A DNA stretch of 64,000 nt from Scenedesmus sp. ARA3 (taxonomy: Eukaryota > Chlorophyta > Chlorophyceae > Sphaeropleales > Scenedesmaceae). How positions within the stretch are numbered: position 1 is the first letter of the stretch; the number at the start of each line of letters is the position of its first letter. Positions 56,928 through 64,000 of the stretch are shown here, piece after piece. Under the pieces are notes generated by a model. It worked only from the letters and a program-made list of their open reading frames with translations. It was not told the DNA's origin and did not search any database. The position numbers were made by a program, and so were the translations under genes. The stretch spans positions 35,218 to 99,217 of the forward strand of contig RWJK01001756.1 of the NCBI GenBank assembly GCA_004335835.1, in the 5' to 3' direction.

Positions 56928-59900
56928 TCAAGTGAACCTTAGGCAGCAAGCCGCCCTGCCCCGCACGGTGCAGTCTCCTGCTGTAGACCCAAAGCTTTCC
57001 GTGACCATGTAGCTGCATTGAATTGCCTTGGCAACGGAGGGCGGCGCGTCTTGTGGCATGACCCCCGTCAGCTGCTGTAAGGTGATCTTTTGGTAATATG
57101 CCTCGTGTGTGCACTCCAAGTAGCACTCGCCTCCCATGGTATAATACTTGCCTGCCAACGGCACAATAAAAGTAGAGGTATCTCTGCATTTCAAGCAGAT
57201 GCATGATTGCGGCGGGCAGTACGGTGAGGTTTGAGCACATCCTGTGTGCACATGCTTCGCCTCACAGCAGCTGACCCTAGCGTCACATGCACTGCTGTGT
57301 AGCCTACATGTTGTTGCTGCTGCTGCTGCTATGATCACGTGGAGTGTGTCCAATCCAACACAGCGCAGATACATCCGTCGTGCGCTTCTGAGCAACCTTT
57401 AAGTATGATGAAGTTGACGGCAGCAGGCTGACTCGCGGTCCGTGTCTGTCCTGTCACATGTAACAACATGCCCTTCTGGCGTGTCTCAAACTTTCTGACA
57501 TGGTGACTTGACCCACACTTGGCTAATAAGCGTCAGCACCTGTGGGTCTGCATGTAAGAGCACACAGCCAGTTACAAGCTTTGACGGGCCATCACTGCAC
57601 ATTGTCATCCCATCAGCAGTGGCAGCCATCTAGCAGCATCATACAACAACTGCTCTGCAACAGAGCCAGAGCAGCCAGCTGAACATTTTCACCTTCCTAC
57701 CTGCAGTCGAAACCTGCCAGAACAGTTGTCGCTGGAGGACCACTCCCGCCAATGCCACCAGCAGAAGAGGTGCTGCCCGCTGTGAATGTCGCCAGGGTCG
57801 CCGTAGCGAATTGAACGTCAGCACACTGTATGCCTGCAGGACAGCGGCAACAGTTTCGTGTTAGAAGCAAATCCAGATTGGCAAACTCAGCGCATCTGGC
57901 AACGGTACAGATGCAGTACAGGGTGAGTGCACACCACTGCTCTGCACACTGCTGAATGCATGCAGCTGCTGACCATGTAGCTGGCTGAGCAGGCAGCAGG
58001 CATGGGCAGCATACAGATCTCTAGCTGCTCTGCAAACTGCTGCTGGATGCACACAGATGCTGACCACATCGTTGACTCTGCAGGCAGCAGGCATAGGCAG
58101 CTAACAGATCTAGCTGCTCTGCAAACTGCTGCTGAATGCACACAGATGCTGACCACATTGCTTACTCAGTAGGCATGGCAGCAAATAGATCTCTAGCTTG
58201 AGCATGCAGCTGCTGGCGGCATGCAAGGTGCTGGATGGAAGCGCCAGCAGCAGCTCAAGCTGCGGCATTGTTGGAAATGCTGACTCAGTTGATGATGAGC
58301 TGAACCCTCTGTGAAGCCGCACCGCAGTGTGAGACAGCTGTTGCGCGGCCACTGCTGCCTCGGGTGGCCCCTTTGACACATTCGTTGCACATGTGCTGCT
58401 GCGAAATTCTCTCTACAGCTTGATTGCTCTGCAACTTGTTCAAGTACTGTCAAAACGTGTTGAAAAATGGCTCGCTGCTACAATGCAGCCACTAGCAGGC
58501 CTTGAATGACATACACCAAGCTCCATATACCTGGGCCTCCAGGACCTGCAGTCACGACAGTGACAGCAGTTGCAAGCGCACAACAAGTCAGCCACAAATC
58601 AATTGCAGCAGCAATCTAGCACATTGTCAAAACACAACAGTAACTGCTGAGCATGCCCAGCACGCAGTGAGGATAAACATGCGAAGCTGCGGACAGTGAT
58701 GCAACAGCAGCAGTGAAGTCCAAATGCCTGGTTGCTGGCAAAAACTTGCATTGTTCACAATTGTGCGGCGCACAGCAGCAAGCATGTCAAAAGGCTGTGT
58801 AGCTGCGCAGCTCACAGTGGCAGCAACATCATGTTGATGGACATGCGTCTGCTCTCTCACCTGGAGGTCCATTCAGGCCTGTGCGCACATGCCCGTACGT
58901 GTTATGTAGCGTGCAGCAAGCAGCGGAGCAAGCAAGCATGGACAGGTAAGAAGTTGATGCTGTTTGCTTGATGTATGTGCTTGAACATATGCTTGAGATT
59001 CTGCTTTGGCCTGCAGGTGAACACTGTTCTTGAAGCCAGACTCAATCTGGAGCGTGCAGTGTGGCATGCACGGTAGCTGCAGCTGGCCCCTCAAACACTG
59101 CTCGCCTAACTGAATTCTTCACCATCAAGCAGCAGTTGCCACATCTTACGGCCTCTGCAGCTCACATATATGTGTGTTTATACACACATGCTGAGTATTA
59201 CACTCATACTGGCTGTGCCAGACAGCATGCTGGCAAGCGCAGCGCAATCACCTGGCTTGCCCGGCGCACCATCAGCTCCTGCGTAGCACAAGAGCAGCAA
59301 GCATCAGCATAATGATACTACATGTAACAGCAAGGTCAGGAATTTAAGTTCGCAAAGATTTGCTGCCGAACACGCTGCCTTTGGCATTGAGGCCAGTCCG
59401 CTGCTGCTGATGCATGTAAGCAGCAGCACAGGTTTTCACATGTATGTTTCTGGTGGCATGATGTTCCCAAGAACAACCCTGCATAGCTGCTGAGCTTAGG
59501 CTAGCCGTGCAACACAGCAGCACGTGTGTTGCATCTCCTTTCTGTACTGCTTGTGGTGGGTGGATACCCCTTACCTGGCGGGCCATCAACGCCTGCAGGC
59601 ACAAGCACAGCATGTAGATCAGCAGCAGCACATGAGTCAAGAGGTAAATGACGCCAATTGCGCTTGCAAGCAACCGTTGTTATGCAAGAGCCAGGCGCAC
59701 TGACCTTGGCAGCGTGCAGCACGCCACGCAACAGAACTGCTGTGCTTTGCATCGGCGCCCCTGGCCACACACACCCTCTTAGCCTGAACTTACCCAGGAG
59801 CTGCAGAGCTGCCTGGGTAGCCACTCACGCACTCACTGCTTTGCATGCATAATTTGGCCATGATTGTGTAACTTGCTCCACACAACGAACAGCGCTGCTG

Positions 59901-62900
59901 CGCTGCCTGCTGGCACGTTTCTCAGGCTGGCATGTGAGCAGGAAATGAACTTTGCAGCAGCTTCGACACTGCTCGTGGACATTCATGTATGCTAGATGAA
60001 TCTACAACAGCTACCAAACAGACGGCACATTGACTGGCCACATGCAACTTGTAGTAGAACTGGCGCGGCTGTGTGCACCCAAGCGCGGCGGCAACAGTTG
60101 CGGCTGCGGCGGCAGCACAAGCGCATCACCTGAAAGGCCTGCAGAGACGGTGGACAGGCAGAACAGAAGGCAGGACGTGGGAAGGGAGACGAGAAAGGCG
60201 CATGTTGGTGCAAGCAGCAGAAAGAACTCGCAGACGTGCCACATGGCCACTGCCTGCAAGGGCCAGAACACAGCCCTCACACACTCAATTGTAGCTGGCA
60301 TGACTGATGACGATCTGGCCACGCTCTGCAGCGTCCTGCTGTATGAACAGCAGGCGCATGCATGCACACGCTCTCTTTCACCGTCTGCTGCTGCAAAACA
60401 TACATCACCATGGCAATCCTGCGGGTGCCTCAGCACTGCAGCTAAAGACCATCTGCCTTGCAGCCGCTGTACAGCATGCTTCGTGCCACATGTGGGTGCA
60501 CATTTGTTACGTTACGTTACATTACTCCATTCAACCAAGGAGCGGGAACCCCAAACAGGAGCCAACAAGAGGCTCGTTTGTGTTGCACACTGCACATCAT
60601 TGCAGCTTCTTGCAAGTGCCTGCTGATCATTGACCGGTTGCATCAGCAAGGCAGGCAGCAAGCAACAGGCTGTACAAGACAGCATACCTCCTGGACCAGG
60701 GGGGCCTATAGGGCCCACACCGGGAGGCCCGGGGGGACCTGTTGCGCCTGTGACAACTGCACACAGAGCAGCAACAGCAGATACAGCAGCTAATGTTCAT
60801 GTGTTGGCCTTGACGTTTGTGGCAGGCAGCAACCACACATGTGTGCACGGCATGCGCGGGGTGTGGGGCGCATGTAAATGGACACTGGACAGGCCGAGAG
60901 CAACAGTCCTCATCCACAAGAAAACATGGATTTAAGAGTGAACTTCCCCTCCAAAACTGTAACGGATACCATCAGCAAAGATCTGTCTGCCATGCAGCAG
61001 ACGTGCATTGCAAAGAGACACAGGCAGTGCTGCTGCTCGTGGGAAGCTGGCTGGCTATCTGCAATATTCAAAGCAGTGGCTGGCAGGATCTATAGTATAT
61101 CACCAGCAGCTTGCATTGCACTGATTCACAGCTTGCAGGAACTTGTATGATGTCTTGCAGGAGCACCCCCAACAGCGCTAGGTTTAAACTTGTGCAGACA
61201 TTGCTACGCAAGAGGGCTAGCTGGATGGGCAGGGGGCATGGCAGCAGCAGCAGCACTCACCAATGACCGCTCCAGGAATGCCTGCAACCAGCAGATCATT
61301 GATGGCACATTTGGTCAAACATAGTTGACCAATATGCCAGATGGTCAACGAGTGGAGGCACGGCTAGAAAAGAGATGATGGACTGTGCGGCAGCTGCTCC
61401 TCGAGTGCTGATTCAAGCAGTCTGCTGCTGTTCATGCATTAGTATGTGCTAAATGCACATCATATGAAGCGCGGCTGAGACTGCGGAACAGCTCTACAGC
61501 AACTGCAGCTGTCAGTTTAAACTTTGGTCGAAATATGTCGCCGCCCAGACACTGCCAGCAAAAGGAGGTGGCCAGCATTGGATGCCAACAATGTATCTGC
61601 AAGTCAGCACTGCTGACAGCAGTAAGGTGGCTTACCCAGCGGGCCTTGGGGGCCTGGGGGACCTGGTGCAGCAGCGTCAGCAGCAGCGTCGTCAGCAGCA
61701 GTACAACAGCACAATTTTGGTTGTGAAACCAATGCAGACTTGTTACAACTATACTGATTTATACAGGCTTTCCTGCAGACCAAAGCCACTGCCATTGTGT
61801 GTGTGCTGCAACGCATTGAGTAATGCTGTTTCTCGCCAGCGCAAGGCAGCTGGCGCCTTTGCATTGCTGCTCGGCACATGTCACGACATTGAACATATCA
61901 GCTGCTGCATGCATGAGCTACTGCTGAAACCATGCAGGGCTGCCGAATAGTTTGTGAAAGCTGCAGAAGTCTTGCGCAGCATGCAACACAATGACTTTGC
62001 TGCTACATATGCCAGACAGACGTGATTGCTGTGTACAGCTGAGCATTCAAGTTGCTTAAACCTAGTCCTGCCAAGTGTAGGAGCACATGCACAGCAATTG
62101 TACAACTTGCAGGGCTGTCACAAAGTGCGACGCGCACGCGCAAGGCCAGCGCTTTACCAGAGCAGCAGCAGTTGCACATACCTGTGGGCCCTACCAGGAG
62201 ACTGGGGTCCACACCATCAGGCCCTCTAGGACCTGCAGCACAGACGTGGCAACACATCGCCCTCTCCAATACGGCTGTGAGTGCATCTGACCATACAGAC
62301 ACACCTGCTGCAGCCGCTGCTCAGTTAAAATAACACAGCATGCTGTGGTTGTCCTGTGTGTTGAAAACCGCTTTCATCCATGGCATGGATGGAAATCTCA
62401 ACTTCGATGTACATTTGCAGCAGTGCTAGCAGGAGTACAGCAGCTAGCAGATTGTGCAACCACGCGTCCCTACACTGACCCTTCTCTGCACTGACAGGCA
62501 AGCTCTGTGTTTACATAGGCATGAATGGAATCTTCAACTTGGGCGCATGAATGCACCAAGTGCCAGCAACATATGGCAACAAGCAGAATGTGCTACCACG
62601 CGCGCCTACACCAACCTGCTGGCCCCGGTGCTCCATTTGCGCCTGGCTTGCCATCTGCCCCTTGTGCACCTTGCAGCCCTGCAGCACAGCAGCAAAACAG
62701 AAAGCACATGACATGGCCACATGCCATGAGTGGTGCCAGGTGTCCGCAAGGTTAAAATATTGGAATCTTTGAAACTATGTACCCTGCAGCACACATCGGC
62801 AACATCATGCAGCCGACTAGTGCATGGTGCATACGCAGGTTGAGCATGTCCTGCGTCAGGCGTCAGGACCCTGCACAAGCACCCCCTCATGAAACACCCG

Positions 62901-63741
62901 CATGCATGTCTGCTGCCCTGTCTGCCTTTCCTGTCACGCCAATGCACCACAGCAAGAGGAGCTGCAGCAGCAGGCAGACCACAGGCCCAGAGTACGCTGT
63001 CGCGCTGCAGGCTGTGTTACATAACATGCCACACATGTCACTTCCTGTGTTACAAATGCAAAACCGCACCTGAAGGGCCTTGCGGGCCGCGCGGACCATC
63101 TTTGCCATCTTTTCCGTCTTTCCCATCCACTCCGTCTTTGCCGGCGTAACCAGCAGCACCTGCATCACAGCAACACCTTGCTGTGAAGCTTTAAACACCT
63201 TTATGTTGCAGCACATTGGTGAATGCAGGTACCCCTTGTCTGCTGACAAAGCACGCAAGCAGTTGAGAAAATGTGATTGTGCATGTGAGCGGCAAGGGAT
63301 AGCGAAATGGGCATTGCTGCGCTGCCTCTCCTGCCAAGTGTGCATTGGAACTACAGCTGCAAGACGTTGCTGTTGTGTCTGGGCTGCAGTCACAGCAGTA
63401 TCCTGTTGCAGAGATGTGCGGCAGGTCCCGGCCTGCAACACACATGATATTGTTGGTGATGTCAGGTGACTCACCATCAGGCCCCGCAACGCCTGCAGCA
63501 AAACCCCACAACGGCCGGCCAGTGTTGCAGTGTCCATTATGGCATACAGCACACGCGATTGTTTGCAGAATTAGAAGTGTAAAGCACGTGCTGCAATAGT
63601 GTGCATGTACTTGGCAAGCCGCCTGGATTTTGCTGTAATGCAATGCCAGCTGCCAATTGATGCACTGTACGCAGCCAACAGAAGCATGGCCATCAATTGA
63701 ACACAAGCGGAGCTGCAGCGCACCTGGCGGGCCAGGCTTTC
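56928..63741 (-). CDS. Collagen-like (Gly-X-Y) secreted protein with Cys-rich C-terminus, 5' end unresolved
   Basis: Exons (minus) in order: 63724-63741, 63475-63492, 63070-63159, 62616-62678, 62182-62232, 61636-61662, 61261-61281, 60688-60747, 60130-60138 (9 nt, tentative), 59575-59592, 59252-59278, 58861-58878, 58531-58545, 57701-57833, 56928-57276. All Gly-X-Y exons are phase 1-1 with a Gly codon split G|Gx, so any can be added or lost without a frameshift. Examples: GKPGPPG, GVAGPDG, a KDG run ending GPRGPQGPSG, GLQGAQGADGKPGANGAPG, GPPGPQGPLG. About 145 triplet-helix residues are seen, with few interruptions. The last two exons encode a Cys-rich domain with a GGECYLEC motif and a C-x14-C-x7-CC ending. 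Likely an extracellular matrix protein. The start codon and signal peptide were not identified and may lie near or past 64000. Confidence 0.77.
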
Positions 63742-63781
63742 CTAAAGGTCAAAAGCGTCGGAGCGCCACAGTTGATACAGT

Positions 63782-63817
<36 letters not shown>

Positions 63818-64000
63818 GCGGCGGCGGCAGCATTAGCAGCAGAAGCATATGGTGATTTGAAGGCTTACATGTTGTCAGGACAGCTCAGCCAGCCGGTTGA
63901 ATGTCGCACTGAGTGCGGCCGTACGGTTATTAATCACAGTTGAGCACAGTCGAGCACAGTCTGAAAAGTTCGCGATGACTAAAAGTGCAGCCAACATGGA
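63742..64000. other. Window edge upstream of the first recognised collagen exon
   Basis: Holds a (GCA)n tract at 63782-63816 and then unassigned sequence. A minus-strand ATG near 63997 opens a hydrophobic start (MLAALLVIANF) that could be a signal peptide, but its frame hits a stop near 63872 before a usable donor. Confidence 0.35.

Noticed and set aside
63870..63999. First exon with signal peptide for the collagen-like gene
   Set aside because: The hydrophobic reading from about 63997 meets a stop near 63872 before a convincing donor, and the phase to exon 63724-63741 could not be made to fit.

Overview
The window looks like nuclear DNA from a green alga (Chlorophyta). Its very heavy CAG/CTG and poly-Gln/poly-Ala tracts recall Sphaeropleales such as Tetradesmus/Scenedesmus, but the species is inference. 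Evidence: intron-rich genes with GTGAG/GTGGG donors and (CTG)nCAG acceptors, a chloroplast protein-import GTPase (Toc34), large secreted proteins with Pmp-like repeats, and TGTAA-type poly(A) signals. I saw no bacterial operons, CRISPR, rRNA or convincing tRNA. Gene models below were spliced by eye. In each main model every intron keeps frame from start to stop, which is strong internal support.

Layout: (a) 1-123, the end of a plus-strand gene; (b) 1246-6167 minus, TOC34-like, 9 exons, 415 aa; (c) 8269-9968 minus, a small secreted Gly/Trp/Arg-rich protein, 4 exons, about 128 aa; (d) 11036-13838 minus, an AlkB-type 2-oxoglutarate/Fe(II) dioxygenase with a poly-Gln, helical-repeat N-terminus, 5 exons, 465 aa; (e) 15855-38477 minus, one giant gene (24 exons, 3036 aa): signal peptide, Pmp-like beta-helix repeats, Cys-rich module and a multi-pass membrane C-terminus; (f) 40031-49927 minus, a secreted papain-family protease fused to two leucine-rich-repeat arrays, 12 exons, 1619 aa; (g) 51445-55588 plus, a secreted Cys-rich protein; (h) 56928-63741 minus, a collagen-like protein built from 9-90 nt symmetric exons, 5' end unresolved.

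The striking feature of the window is not one gene but how the introns are built. From end to end, introns (and some sequence downstream of stop codons) carry tandem copies of the neighbouring exon edge with its splice site: the last or first 30-110 coding bases plus the GT donor or CAG acceptor, repeated two to six times with periods of about 90-200 bp. Both assembly gaps fall in repeats, one of them in such an array. Genes (e), (f), (g), (h) and probably (c) encode secreted or cell-surface proteins, so the right three quarters of the window reads as an extracellular/cell-wall gene neighbourhood. Genes (g) and (h) converge and share a C-terminal Cys signature (C-x14-C-x7-CC), suggesting local duplication and inversion.
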